A stretch of DNA of 26,461 nt, from contig CAKVEY010000005.1 in NCBI GenBank assembly GCA_934746185.1, forward strand, positions 1 to 26,461. The letters are read 5' to 3'. Position numbers and translations under genes: made by a program. This DNA is from an uncultured Clostridia bacterium (GTDB lineage: Bacteria; Bacillota; Clostridia; Christensenellales; UBA1242). Within the stretch, counting starts at the first letter, position 1. Each line of letters begins with the position of its first letter. Below the pieces are notes generated by a model. The model was given only the letters and a program-made list of their open reading frames with translations. It made no database searches and had not been told where the DNA came from. Shown here piece after piece: positions 8,070-15,013 of the stretch.

Positions 8070-8273
8070 TTAATCAACAAATATTTGACATAATTCAATT
8101 TTAATTTTTCTAACCACTTTATAAAGCGTTACTATATAAATATCAGTTCTGTGATTATAAATACTAAGTAAACTTGAATAACTAATTCCACACATTTTAG
8201 CAAATTTCGTTTTTGTTAGTTTGTTCTCTTCTAAATACTTATCAATTAACTCTGTATTAAATATTTTATCCAT
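8070..8273 (-). CDS. Small Cro/C1-type HTH transcriptional regulator
   Basis: A 67-residue protein that is little more than one lambda-repressor-like HTH: TKTKFAKMCGISYSSLLSIYN forms the helix-turn-helix and recognition helix, followed by a third-helix stretch ending CQIFVD. The frame is open for 16 codons further up, but MDKIFNTEL is preferred as the start because a purine-rich AAAGGGGG lies just before it. It is transcribed divergently from another HTH gene (8355) across an 81-bp region with palindromes. This layout is like phage-type or mobile-element switch pairs, each protein acting on the shared operator. A truncated homologue sits at 924-1109. Confidence 0.8.
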   Translation of the reverse strand: MDKIFNTELIDKYLEENKLTKTKFAKMCGISYSSLLSIYNHRTDIYIVTLYKVVRKIKIELCQIFVD

Positions 8274-8354
8274 ATATATACCCCCTTTAAATATTATATG
8301 GAACAATTTGTTCCAAGTCAACTAATTTGGAATATTTTGTTCTAAAATATTTAT
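8274..8354. promoter_or_regulatory. Divergent promoter/operator region of the HTH pair
   Basis: A perfect palindrome GGAACA-ATT-TGTTCC lies at 8300-8314, and a degenerate copy GGAATATTTTGTTCT at 8329-8343, with centres 29 bp apart, close to three helical turns. For the + gene, TAAAAT (8343-8348) is followed by exactly six bases and the ATG at 8355, so its mRNA is probably leaderless and the second site overlaps its promoter. For the - gene, AAAGGGGG precedes the ATG at 8273. Confidence 0.65.
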
Positions 8355-8564
8355 ATGAATAAATTTGCAACAAGACTTAAAGAGTTAAGAATAAATAAAA
8401 AAGAAAGCCGTAAAGAATTAGCACAAAATTTAAAAGTGTTAGAGCGTACTGTTTGTTTTTGGGAATTAGGACAAAGGGAATGCGACTTTGACACACTCAT
8501 TAAATTAGCCCTGCACTTTAATGTATCATTAGACTATTTATTAGGTTTAACTGATGACAATTAA
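8355..8564 (+). CDS. XRE-family HTH transcriptional regulator
   Basis: A 69-residue regulator that is a single HTH_3 domain: MNKFATRLKELR opens as in many clostridial XRE proteins, RKELAQNLKVLERTVCFWELG is the helix-turn-helix, and the C-terminus SLDYLLGLTDDN is the family's usual closing helix. There is no Shine-Dalgarno sequence; a TAAAAT six bases before ATG suggests a leaderless transcript. Such proteins normally repress their own divergent promoter, here through the palindromes between 8274 and 8354. A frameshifted near-relative follows 12 bases downstream, so the two may once have been a tandem duplication. A truncated relative lies at 755-937. Confidence 0.9.
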   Translation: MNKFATRLKELRINKKESRKELAQNLKVLERTVCFWELGQRECDFDTLIKLALHFNVSLDYLLGLTDDN

Positions 8565-8576
8565 ACGCGAGATATT

Positions 8577-8787
8577 ATGAATAAATTTAACGAACGATTG
8601 AAAGAATTGAGAAAAGACAATAATTTGTCTGCACTAAAATTATCAAAAATACTTAATGTTAGCGATACAACTATTTTAAGATGGGAAAACGGAACAATAT
8701 CGCACACTATTGAAAATTTTATACAATATTGCAATTTATTTTAAAGTATCAACCGATTATTTATTAGGTTTAACCGATATTAATTAA
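8577..8787 (+). pseudogene. Frameshifted XRE-family HTH regulator
   Basis: ATG at 8577 opens MNKFNERLKELRKDNNLS and continues through an HTH (LSKILNVSDTTILRWENG) to TAA at 8742-8744. Removing one T in the run AATTTATTTT (8733-8742) restores the expected family ending, STDYLLGLTDIN, with TAA at 8785-8787. The intact neighbour at 8355 has the same opening and ending, so this is a tandem paralogue broken by one inserted base. A 55-residue truncated protein could still be made, retaining the HTH but lacking the last helix. A base-calling error in a T run would give the same picture. Confidence 0.75.
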
Positions 8788-8797
8788 AAAATATATT

Positions 8798-8822
8798 AAA
8801 ATGCACCAAAAGCACATTTTTT
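8798..8822 (+). terminator. Imperfect terminator after the HTH genes
   Basis: AAAA-TGC (8798-8804) pairs with GCA-(CA)-TTTT (8812-8820) with a two-base bulge. It looks like a decayed version of the stem at 8043-8068. Confidence 0.45.
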
Positions 8823-8880
8823 AAAACATAAAGATTTTTTGTCGATTAATCACTATAACAATTCTTTTTCTCCTAAACAC

Positions 8881-8919
8881 TTGACTATTCTCCTATTTCG
8901 GCATACTTTTTAGGAGAAT
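8881..8919. promoter_or_regulatory. Inverted repeat inside a promoter-like sequence
   Basis: ATTCTCCTA (8887-8895) and TAGGAGAAT (8911-8919) are perfect inverted arms around 15 bases. They overlap a + strand promoter-like pair, TTGACT (8881-8886) and TACTTT (8904-8909), with 17 bp between. A third TCTCCTA lies at 8870-8876. The only downstream frame is a 25-codon TTG ORF (from 8923), which I do not call a gene. Elsewhere in 8825-8970 I see nothing. Confidence 0.3.
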
Positions 8920-8970
8920 AATTTGATTTTTAACCACTTTAAAGTATATTTCTTTATTAATTGTCAAACA

Positions 8971-8996
8971 AAAAAAGCACTAAATAGTGCTTTTTT
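8971..8996 (-). terminator. Terminator of the PH-domain gene
   Basis: AAAAAAGCACT (8971-8981), loop AAAT, AGTGCTTTTTT (8986-8996), ending one base before the stop codon of the minus-strand gene. Confidence 0.85.
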
Positions 8997-9383
8997 TTAA
9001 CCTTGAAATTCGCCCCAACGGAAGTTTCTATCTCTTCTATCACGAGCAATTAATTCTGTTAATTTATCGTAAACTTTATATGGATTTTTTACCCTTGTTA
9101 TATTAAATACTGGCATAGATTTATCATTGCTTTTAACCGTTATGTTGCCAACTTTCCAAATTTTGTTAGAAAGTGATTGATTTAGTGATAAATCTTCTAT
9201 TCTATATAATTGTATTTCTTCAAAATGACTAGTTAAAAACCCCGTTTCACAAAAAAGTTTTAGCCATTGATTTGGTTTTTCTAAAATATAATAACGAGTG
9301 AATGAAAGTGGCATTCCACACCAACGTTTTCTATCTTGCCAGTGCACAATAACATCATCGCCAAATTTAGATTGAATAGACAT
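8997..9383 (-). CDS. Soluble bacterial PH-domain (YdbS/DUF304-like) protein
   Basis: The segment QLYRIEDLSLNQSLSNKI, then a glycine (GNITVKSNDKS), then NITRVKNPYKVYDKL is the signature of the bacterial pleckstrin-homology-like domain seen in YdbS/DUF304 proteins: a beta-barrel ending in a helix at the conserved KNP motif. Most relatives carry one or two membrane helices before the domain; this 128-residue protein has none, and its N-terminal half (FGDDVIVHWQDRKRWCGMPLSFTRYYI) looks like the first strands of the fold. The ATG has TAGGAGA upstream and a promoter behind it. It is divergent from walJ. Function is unknown; PH-like domains generally mediate membrane or protein binding. Confidence 0.75.
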   Translation of the reverse strand: MSIQSKFGDDVIVHWQDRKRWCGMPLSFTRYYILEKPNQWLKLFCETGFLTSHFEEIQLYRIEDLSLNQSLSNKIWKVGNITVKSNDKSMPVFNITRVKNPYKVYDKLTELIARDRRDRNFRWGEFQG

Positions 9384-9409
9384 AAAATTTTCTCCTAAAA
9401 ACTATTTTT

Positions 9410-9438
9410 AGTATATCATATTCTTATATATTTGTAAA
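9410..9438 (-). promoter_or_regulatory. Promoter of the PH-domain gene
   Basis: On the minus strand TTTACA (9438-9433), 17-bp spacer ending TGA, and TATACT (9415-9410); the TG gives an extended -10. The leader is about 20 bases and carries TAGGAGA. Confidence 0.7.
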
Positions 9439-9460
9439 TATTTTTATAAAAAAAATTTAA

Positions 9461-9489
9461 TTGATTTTTTTTATTTGTTTTGATATAAT
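9461..9489 (+). promoter_or_regulatory. Promoter of walJ, near-leaderless
   Basis: TTGATT (9461-9466), 17-bp spacer ending TGA, TATAAT (9484-9489), then eight bases to the ATG at 9498. There is no Shine-Dalgarno sequence in the eight bases or in the promoter, so the mRNA would have a 0-2 base leader. Confidence 0.75.
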
Positions 9490-9497
9490 ATACGCCT

Positions 9498-10307
9498 ATG
9501 AAAGCAATAAGTCTAGCAAGTGGCAGTAAAGGAAATTCATATTTAATTACCACCGATAAAACAAAAATATTAGTCGATTTAGGAATTTGTGAAAGCGAAC
9601 TATTAGCAAAATTAGAAATGTTAAAAGTTAGCCCCGAAGACATCGACGCTATTTTTATTACCCACGAGCACGACGACCACATAAAAGGTTTGCAAACATT
9701 TTTAAAAGATTATTCACCTAAAATTTACATTCATAAAGATAGTGCTGAACTGGTAAATAAAAAGTTAAAAAACGGATTAAAAAACGAAATAGTTTTTTAT
9801 AACGAAGATACATTCAATATTGGCGATTTATAATTAGAAAACTTTGAGCAAAGCCACGATAGCAAGCATTGTTGTGGTTACTCAATTTATAGCAATGGTG
9901 CAAAAATCTCTATATCTACCGATTTAGGTTATTGTCCAAAAGAAGTTTCTAACCACCTAAATTATTCAAATTTAGTATATTTAGAATCTAACCACGATGT
10001 GAATTTATTATTAGATAACACAAACTACCCTAGTTTTTTAAAACAACGAATTTTAAGCAATAAAGGACATTTAAGCAATTTAACTAGTAGCGAAGTGATT
10101 GAAGGTCTAGCTTATAACAAAGTTAGTCAAGTAGTTTTATCACATTTAAGCGAAGAGAACAATTCTCCTAGTCTTGCATATAATTTTATTAAAAACAAAC
10201 TTAAAGAACGAGATATTATAGAAGGTAAAAACATTTTTATTGATGTAGCAACTCAAAATCGAATAGGCACATTATTTAATATCTCCAAAAAGGAAGATAA
10301 CTTATGA
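9498..10307 (+). pseudogene. walJ: WalJ/YycJ-type MBL-fold hydrolase interrupted by one in-frame TAA
   Basis: The frame codes a 269-residue metallo-beta-lactamase-fold protein of the YycJ/WalJ type, a nuclease-like enzyme linked to cell-wall and DNA-repair phenotypes in Bacillota. The opening AISLASGSKGNSYLI and the metal-binding THEHDDHIKGL are characteristic, and the second half (STDLGY, LESNHDVNLL, SNKGHLSN, LSHLSEENN) supplies the other expected motifs. A single TAA (9831-9833) interrupts GDL-stop-LENF, where relatives have a sense codon, probably AAA or CAA. The frame is otherwise intact on both sides, so the change is recent, an error, or read through. The last codons overlap the next gene's ATG. 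Promoter 9461-9489. Confidence 0.85.
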
Positions 10308-11212
10308 TAAAAGAAAAAGTAATTGTAGATACTGACCCAGGTGTAGATGACGCAACAGCATTAACAATCTTAATGTTTAATGACAAAGTTGATATAAAAC
10401 TTATAACAACAACTGCTGGAAATGTTGGCATAGGCACAACAACTAAAAACGCACTATTTTTAGTAGAAAAATTTAATAAAAATATTCCTATTGCTGTTGG
10501 CGCAGATAAACCTTTAAACAAACCTTGCCACTATGCTAGCAATATTCACGGAATTGGTGGATTAGGTGGATTTACCGATATAACTGTAACACATTCTCCT
10601 ATTAGCGAAGATGCTGTTGATAGTATGTATAAAGTAATAAAAGAAAATCCTAACGAAATAACAATTTTAGAACTTGCCCCACACACAAATCTTGCTATGC
10701 TATTTAAAAAGCACCCAGATGCAATAAAATTAATTAAACAAATTATATTTGAAGGTGGCTCACCTTATGGCAAAGAAAATGTTAAACCTCACATATCGTT
10801 CAACATTTCATTCGACCCAGACGCAGCAAATATGGTTATAAATAGCAAAGTGAAAAAAACTTTAGTTCCGTCCGAACTAGGAAGATATATTGCACCTTTT
10901 TCAAGTGAGCAAGTTGAAATAATTAAAAACACAAATAAGACTGGTGAATTTTTAGCAAAAATGTTTGAAGGCTACAAAAGTAAATATATTTTAAATAGCA
11001 CCGAAACAAATGATTTAAGTGCAATAATGTACTTTTTATACCCCGAAATTTTTACTACCTATAATTGTAACATTAAAGTAGATACAACCACTCAATTAGG
11101 TAAAACTACCATAACTGAAACAAATGGTGGATTAACAACCTTTGTTGAAAGCACAGATAAAGATAAATTTTTTGAACTATTTTTAACAAACTTAAAGAAT
11201 ATAAACATATAA
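10304..11212 (+). CDS. Inosine-uridine preferring nucleoside hydrolase family protein
   Basis: Nucleoside hydrolases cleave the N-glycosidic bond of ribonucleosides to give ribose and a free base for purine and pyrimidine salvage. The N-terminal VDTDPGVDDATA (residues 8-19) is the signature calcium-binding aspartate cluster (D9, D11, D15, D16). Later HGIGGLGGF, ELAPHTNLA, a serine-glycine loop FEGGS and NISFDPDAANMV follow the family order, the last supplying the usual DPEAA-like motif. At 302 residues it is full length. Its ATG overlaps the TGA of walJ (ATGA), with AAAAAGGA upstream, so it is translationally coupled and the walJ stop may reduce its expression. Substrate preference cannot be told. 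A terminator follows. Confidence 0.9.
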   Translation: MIKEKVIVDTDPGVDDATALTILMFNDKVDIKLITTTAGNVGIGTTTKNALFLVEKFNKNIPIAVGADKPLNKPCHYASNIHGIGGLGGFTDITVTHSPISEDAVDSMYKVIKENPNEITILELAPHTNLAMLFKKHPDAIKLIKQIIFEGGSPYGKENVKPHISFNISFDPDAANMVINSKVKKTLVPSELGRYIAPFSSEQVEIIKNTNKTGEFLAKMFEGYKSKYILNSTETNDLSAIMYFLYPEIFTTYNCNIKVDTTTQLGKTTITETNGGLTTFVESTDKDKFFELFLTNLKNINI

Positions 11213-11220
11213 AAAAACTA

Positions 11221-11249
11221 AAAAACTCTTATTAATTTTAAGAGTTTTT
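11221..11249 (+). terminator. Terminator of the walJ-nucleoside hydrolase operon
   Basis: AAAAACTCTTA (11221-11231), seven-base loop, TAAGAGTTTTT (11239-11249), followed by more Ts, just after the stop codon. Confidence 0.85.
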
Positions 11250-11252
11250 TTT

Positions 11253-11553
11253 ACAAATTTTACTTTAAAAAATGTCTTATTTTTTACAAAATGAATAAAT
11301 ATTTATTCCTTTAATATTTATGGCATTTTGAACCCCCTTATTTTAAAGGGTTTTTCACAAAAGTTGATAAGTTATCCACATTTCCACATTAAATATTTAT
11401 TAATTTTAATGAATATTTATAAAAATAATGAATTTTTGTGAAAAATTATGCAATTTCATAAATTTTTATTCATTTGTTATCCACTTATCCACATTTCGTT
11501 TGGTTTAAAATGATATTTATTCACTTTTTTGCATATAGAATAAATTTTTATTC
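11253..11553. other. Intergenic DnaA-box cluster with palindromes (origin-like)
   Basis: In about 300 gene-free bases between convergent genes there are two perfect DnaA boxes, TTATCCACA, at 11372-11380 and 11485-11493, and a one-mismatch box TTATCCACT at 11477-11485 abutting the last; all point the same way. A weaker TTTCCACAT lies at 11381-11389. Related palindromes GAATAAA-TA-TTTATTC (11293-11308) and GAATAAA-TT-TTTATTC (11538-11553) bracket the region, and the hexamer ATGAAT or its complement recurs at 11291, 11409, 11428, 11468 and 11550. The sequence between is nearly all A and T, as in an unwinding element. No dnaA gene is in the window. Confidence 0.6.
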
Positions 11554-13032
11554 ATAAATATCATTATCGCTATCAATTATGCTAATTGTTTCAACTTCAA
11601 TTTGTGGTGGAATAACTGACACATCGTTATTCTCTATCTCTTCGCTACTTTCTGGTTGTTTTGTTCCTTCAATTAAAATTCCTTGCTTTGGTTCATAAAT
11701 TTCGTGTCTTACCATTTCTTTACTAACAAGTTCACCATTTATATATTTTTCTAAATAGCCTTTCGCTTCATAACCTTCTTTTGGATAACTTAACCTAAAA
11801 TATTCACCAATATAAGTTACCTTATCACTATAATCGCCGTTTTCGTCCTTTATTATTTTATCACCTTTGTGTGGAATAGTTCTAACAAGTTCAACACTTC
11901 GTTTAAAACTAACTCCATCTTCTAATGGTTTTCCATAAACTTTTGCATACGCCCTATCACCATCTACATACGCTTTTATATAAATAGGTTCATCACTAAT
12001 ATTTTTAAATTTTAAATCGGCAGTACCTTCATTTACCATTGCATCTAAACTAAGTTCAACATAACCTACGGGCAATGTATGTTTATGCACTTCGTCAATT
12101 TCTGTTCCACTTAAAAGCAAGGCATTATATAATGTAGTAGATGCTTGACAAATTCCTCCACCAATACCTTCAACATATTGACCATTTTGAATAACTATTG
12201 CACTTTGATAACCTGTTTCAGCCGTTTGTGGACCTGTAACTTCATTAAAACTTATTTCTTCGTTAGCATTAATTATTTTGCCATTAAATTTAGATAACGC
12301 TAAACTAACATTGTGTTTTCTTCCACCTTTTGAAGTTGATAAATCGGTTGAAAATTCTCCTAAGAGTTCAAGTTTTCCATTAAAACTATCTTCTAAAACA
12401 CTGGGCGAAACTTGAATAGTTTCAAGTTCAACATTAATCACATTAGAATTTTTGAATTGTTTTTCTATTTCACTATAAAGTTTTTCTTCGTTTAATTTTA
12501 AACCATTTTGACTTTTTGAAATTTTAAAAATTTCTTTACTATCTGGCAAAAATTCAACTTCGCTATTTACTGGTTCAATTTCAATTTCATTTTTAATTTC
12601 GTCAACTTTATCTTTAAAGTTTACAAATATTTTGTTAAACGCTAAATCGTAATTTACGCCAACTCGTTTAACTTCATTTAATCTTTTTTTATTGTCTTTT
12701 GAAACAAGTTGATATCTAAAAGCATCATCTACTAATGTGTGGACATTGGTTGACACAACTAAATCATCACTATTATATTTCCATTCTTTATCTTTATATC
12801 TTAAAGTGATGTCAATATTGTCTGCTTTATTTTTTATTGTCGCAAGAATCTTATTTTCAGCTTGAAGTTTTGTTAAACCTTTAACATTTACTCCACCAAT
12901 TACAACATTTTCTTGAAACTGTGTTTTGGCGTTTGTGCCAGTTGACACTTGTACTCCTAAAATTATTAAAAAAACCACTAAGGCAATAGATGTTAAAATT
13001 ACTAAAATATTTAAAATTTTATTTGTTTTCAT
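11548..13032 (-). CDS. VanW-family protein with N-terminal membrane anchor
   Basis: The protein starts with a short basic segment and one membrane helix (about residues 7-28), so the rest is extracellular. Residues about 45-220 form a peptidoglycan-binding-4-like region (QENVVIGGVNVKGLTKLQAE, then a second similar copy). The VanW domain follows, with the hallmark GGGICQASTTLYNALLLSG and HKHTLPVGYV, then a G5-like beta segment near SVELVRTIPHKGDKI, and an acidic tail. VanW proteins occur in some glycopeptide-resistance clusters, but most are chromosomal and of unknown envelope function; no other van gene is here, so resistance should not be assumed. The ribosome binding site lies in a hairpin (13039-13060). 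It follows rmuC on the same strand. Confidence 0.9.
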   Translation of the reverse strand: MKTNKILNILVILTSIALVVFLIILGVQVSTGTNAKTQFQENVVIGGVNVKGLTKLQAENKILATIKNKADNIDITLRYKDKEWKYNSDDLVVSTNVHTLVDDAFRYQLVSKDNKKRLNEVKRVGVNYDLAFNKIFVNFKDKVDEIKNEIEIEPVNSEVEFLPDSKEIFKISKSQNGLKLNEEKLYSEIEKQFKNSNVINVELETIQVSPSVLEDSFNGKLELLGEFSTDLSTSKGGRKHNVSLALSKFNGKIINANEEISFNEVTGPQTAETGYQSAIVIQNGQYVEGIGGGICQASTTLYNALLLSGTEIDEVHKHTLPVGYVELSLDAMVNEGTADLKFKNISDEPIYIKAYVDGDRAYAKVYGKPLEDGVSFKRSVELVRTIPHKGDKIIKDENGDYSDKVTYIGEYFRLSYPKEGYEAKGYLEKYINGELVSKEMVRHEIYEPKQGILIEGTKQPESSEEIENNDVSVIPPQIEVETISIIDSDNDIYE

Positions 13033-13060
13033 AAAAAAATACTACTCCTAAAAGTAGTAT
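13033..13060 (-). promoter_or_regulatory. Hairpin plus T run enclosing the vanW RBS
   Basis: On the minus strand ATACTACT (13060-13053), loop TTTAGG, AGTAGTAT (13046-13039), then a run of Ts directly before ATG (13032). The AGGAG site for vanW spans the loop and the first stem bases, so a folded stem would hide it. Stem plus U run also has the form of a rho-independent terminator for rmuC. Expression of vanW may be attenuated here. Confidence 0.55.
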
Positions 13061-13080
13061 GTGAATTATTATAAAAATTA

Positions 13081-14346
13081 TTAGTCATCTTTATCAATAT
13101 CAATAAGTTTTGTCGTTTGTGTTTCATCGTCAAGCAAAACAACTTTATTCAATTTCTTTTGAATTGTTTGAGTTTTTTTAGTTGCATCACTTAAAGTTCC
13201 ACTTGCTTCGTCAATTTTCTTTTGAGTTTTGCTAAGTAAATCAACAAAAGTTACAAACTCTTTTTTAAAGGTAGATAATAAATTCCAAATTTCGCTTGAA
13301 CGCTTTTCAATAGCAAGAGTTTGAAAGCCCATTTGTAAACTATTTAGTAGTGCAGATAATGTTGTTGGGCCACAAACAATAATACGATAATCTCGTTGCA
13401 ATTGCTCAATTAATCCTGTTTTTTTAATTGCTTCGCAGTACAAACCTTCTAGTGGTAAATACATTATTGCAAAATCGGTTGTAAGTGGCACTTGAATATA
13501 TTTTTCGTTTATCTTTTTTGCTTCTTCTTTAATTCGTTTTTCTAACGCTTTTTGTAACACTACAACTTGCTCGCTATTGCCTAAATTTTCTTCATCAATT
13601 ATTTTTGTGTAATCTTCAATAGGAAATTTAGCATCTATTGGAAGCAATAAATCCCTATCGTCTTTGCCGGGAAGTTTTATAACATAATCAACCCTTTTGT
13701 CATTTTTAATCATAACATTTGGTTCAAACTGATTAGGTGCTAGCATTTGTTCTAATAAATTTCCTAGTTGCACTTCGCCAAAAGTACCACGGGTTTTTAC
13801 ATTAGATAAAACTTTTTTTAAATCTCCTACACTACCTGCTAAACTACGCATTTCGCCTAAGCCTTTACTTACGCTCTCTAACCTATTAGAAATTAAGTTA
13901 AAGCTTTCGTTTAATCTCCTTTCTAAACTTTCATTTAGTTTTTCATCTACCGTAATACGCATTTGTTCAAGTTTTTTCTCGTTATTATCTTGAAGTGATT
14001 TTAATCCACTTTCTAAAACTAAGGTGTTTTTATCAAATTTATTTTCTAAATTATTAGTTAAAACTTCTAATCGCTTGTTTAAATTTTCCAACCTTTCAAG
14101 TTGATTGCTACCTATATTGTTTAAATTGCTTATTGTTAAATCGTTATTTGTTTTTAAAACTTCGGTTATAGTTGTATTATATAAAGATAAAACACTTTGA
14201 AGTTTGTTTAGTTCTAAACTAAGATTTTTAAAGTTCTCGTCATTATCAATAGTTATGGTAGTTTTATTCTTTTTTACAATAACAAATAAAGAAATTAAAT
14301 TTAATACAACCAAAACTGAAATAATTATAATTAATACTATATCCAT
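13081..14346 (-). CDS. rmuC: RmuC-type DNA recombination limiting protein
   Basis: RmuC proteins are membrane-anchored, coiled-coil proteins with a nuclease-like C-terminal domain that limit recombination at inverted repeats. Here residues 1-23 form a membrane helix (DIVLIIIISVLVVLNLISL), residues about 35-160 a long coiled coil rich in Leu, Asn and Glu, and residues about 175-390 the RmuC domain, with GTFGEVQLGNLLEQML, DYVIKLPGKDDRD, LPIDAKFPIEDY and YLPLEGLYCEA in order. These are the conserved motifs of the PD-(D/E)xK-like fold. Length, 421 residues, is normal. The ATG has no Shine-Dalgarno sequence and sits six bases after TATAAT, suggesting a leaderless mRNA. vanW follows 48 bases downstream. 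Confidence 0.92.
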   Translation of the reverse strand: MDIVLIIIISVLVVLNLISLFVIVKKNKTTITIDNDENFKNLSLELNKLQSVLSLYNTTITEVLKTNNDLTISNLNNIGSNQLERLENLNKRLEVLTNNLENKFDKNTLVLESGLKSLQDNNEKKLEQMRITVDEKLNESLERRLNESFNLISNRLESVSKGLGEMRSLAGSVGDLKKVLSNVKTRGTFGEVQLGNLLEQMLAPNQFEPNVMIKNDKRVDYVIKLPGKDDRDLLLPIDAKFPIEDYTKIIDEENLGNSEQVVVLQKALEKRIKEEAKKINEKYIQVPLTTDFAIMYLPLEGLYCEAIKKTGLIEQLQRDYRIIVCGPTTLSALLNSLQMGFQTLAIEKRSSEIWNLLSTFKKEFVTFVDLLSKTQKKIDEASGTLSDATKKTQTIQKKLNKVVLLDDETQTTKLIDIDKDD

Positions 14347-14352
14347 AGTTAT

Positions 14353-14381
14353 ATTATAACATATATTAAATTTATTTTAAA
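14353..14381 (-). promoter_or_regulatory. Promoter of rmuC (leaderless)
   Basis: On the minus strand TTTAAA (14381-14376), 17-bp spacer, TATAAT (14358-14353), then exactly six bases to the ATG at 14346. The predicted transcript begins at the A of the start codon. Confidence 0.7.
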
Positions 14382-14382
14382 T

Positions 14383-14412
14383 AAAAAAATGTGCTAAATA
14401 ACACATTTTTTT
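14383..14412 (-). terminator. Terminator of the surface-fibre operon
   Basis: AAAAAAATGTG (14383-14393), eight-base loop, CACATTTTTTT (14402-14412). It lies between the last gene of the operon and the rmuC promoter. Confidence 0.75.
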
Positions 14413-14430
14413 TAATAGTTTAACTTAATA

Positions 14431-15012
14431 TTAATTTAAAGAATTTTTTACTTTATCATACCATTCTGGTTTATAATCTTCGCTCCAACCATTAACAGCT
14501 TCTTTATTTGCTTGAATAGATTCTATATTAAGTTTTAGGTTATATTTTTTACCTTCAAACTCACTAGAAACGCCATCGTTTACTTTAAATGTTAAAACAA
14601 GACTATCAATTTTTCCACCACTAGACAAAACAGTGTTATAATATTGTTTTCCACTATCACTAGCAGTAAACTGACCTTCATTTACTGAAAAATTTAAGTA
14701 AGTTGTGTTTAATTTTCCTTCAACATAAAATTCAAGCCATATTCTCATAACACAAGGGGTTGAATTAGATGGGTTAGTTATTTTTAAAGTTCGTGTAGCA
14801 GTAGAACCTAATGTCAATTCTTCCGGTTCTAAAATTATGCTATCTTTTCCAACAATTTCAATATCTAATTTATGTTGAGCAAATTGAACTATCCCTGTTC
14901 GGTCTTTTCTATCACCGACTAATGCTAATGTGATGTTGCCAATAATTAAAAGTAAAGCAACTACGCTTAAAATAATTATCAACCATTTTGTTCTTCTTTT
15001 TGATTTTTCCAT
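14431..15012 (-). CDS. TasA/CalY-like secreted protein, second of the pair
   Basis: The 193-residue protein has a basic start (MEKSKRRTK), a membrane-helix-length hydrophobic segment and NITLALVGD, a signal peptide like those cut by SipW. The following region resembles small TasA/camelysin-type surface proteins: HKLDIEIVGKDSIILEPEELTLGSTATRTLKITNPSNS is a beta-strand pattern for an Ig-like or jelly-roll fold with a conserved NP-S motif. I choose MEKSK (15012) as the start because GGGAGGA precedes it; an open frame extends 16 codons further up but overlaps the previous gene. The start lies one base after that gene's stop, so the two are coupled. I infer a subunit or accessory of an extracellular fibre. 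Confidence 0.7.
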   Translation of the reverse strand: MEKSKRRTKWLIIILSVVALLLIIGNITLALVGDRKDRTGIVQFAQHKLDIEIVGKDSIILEPEELTLGSTATRTLKITNPSNSTPCVMRIWLEFYVEGKLNTTYLNFSVNEGQFTASDSGKQYYNTVLSSGGKIDSLVLTFKVNDGVSSEFEGKKYNLKLNIESIQANKEAVNGWSEDYKPEWYDKVKNSLN

Positions 15013-15013
15013 A

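Noticed and set aside
8923..9000. 25-codon TTG frame after TAGGAGA
   Set aside because: It ends inside the terminator stem of the opposite gene and has no recognisable product.
9416..9682. 88-codon minus-strand frame over the walJ start
   Set aside because: Overlaps the walJ coding region and promoter; no ribosome binding site, composition unlike a protein.
5231..10307. Reassignment of TAA to a sense codon
   Set aside because: Nearly every gene in the window ends in TAA at the expected C-terminus, usually just before a terminator, so general reassignment is excluded; local read-through or error remains possible.
11548..13032. VanW as evidence of glycopeptide resistance
   Set aside because: No vanH, vanA/B, vanX, vanR or vanS is in the window, and chromosomal VanW-domain proteins are common in Bacillota.
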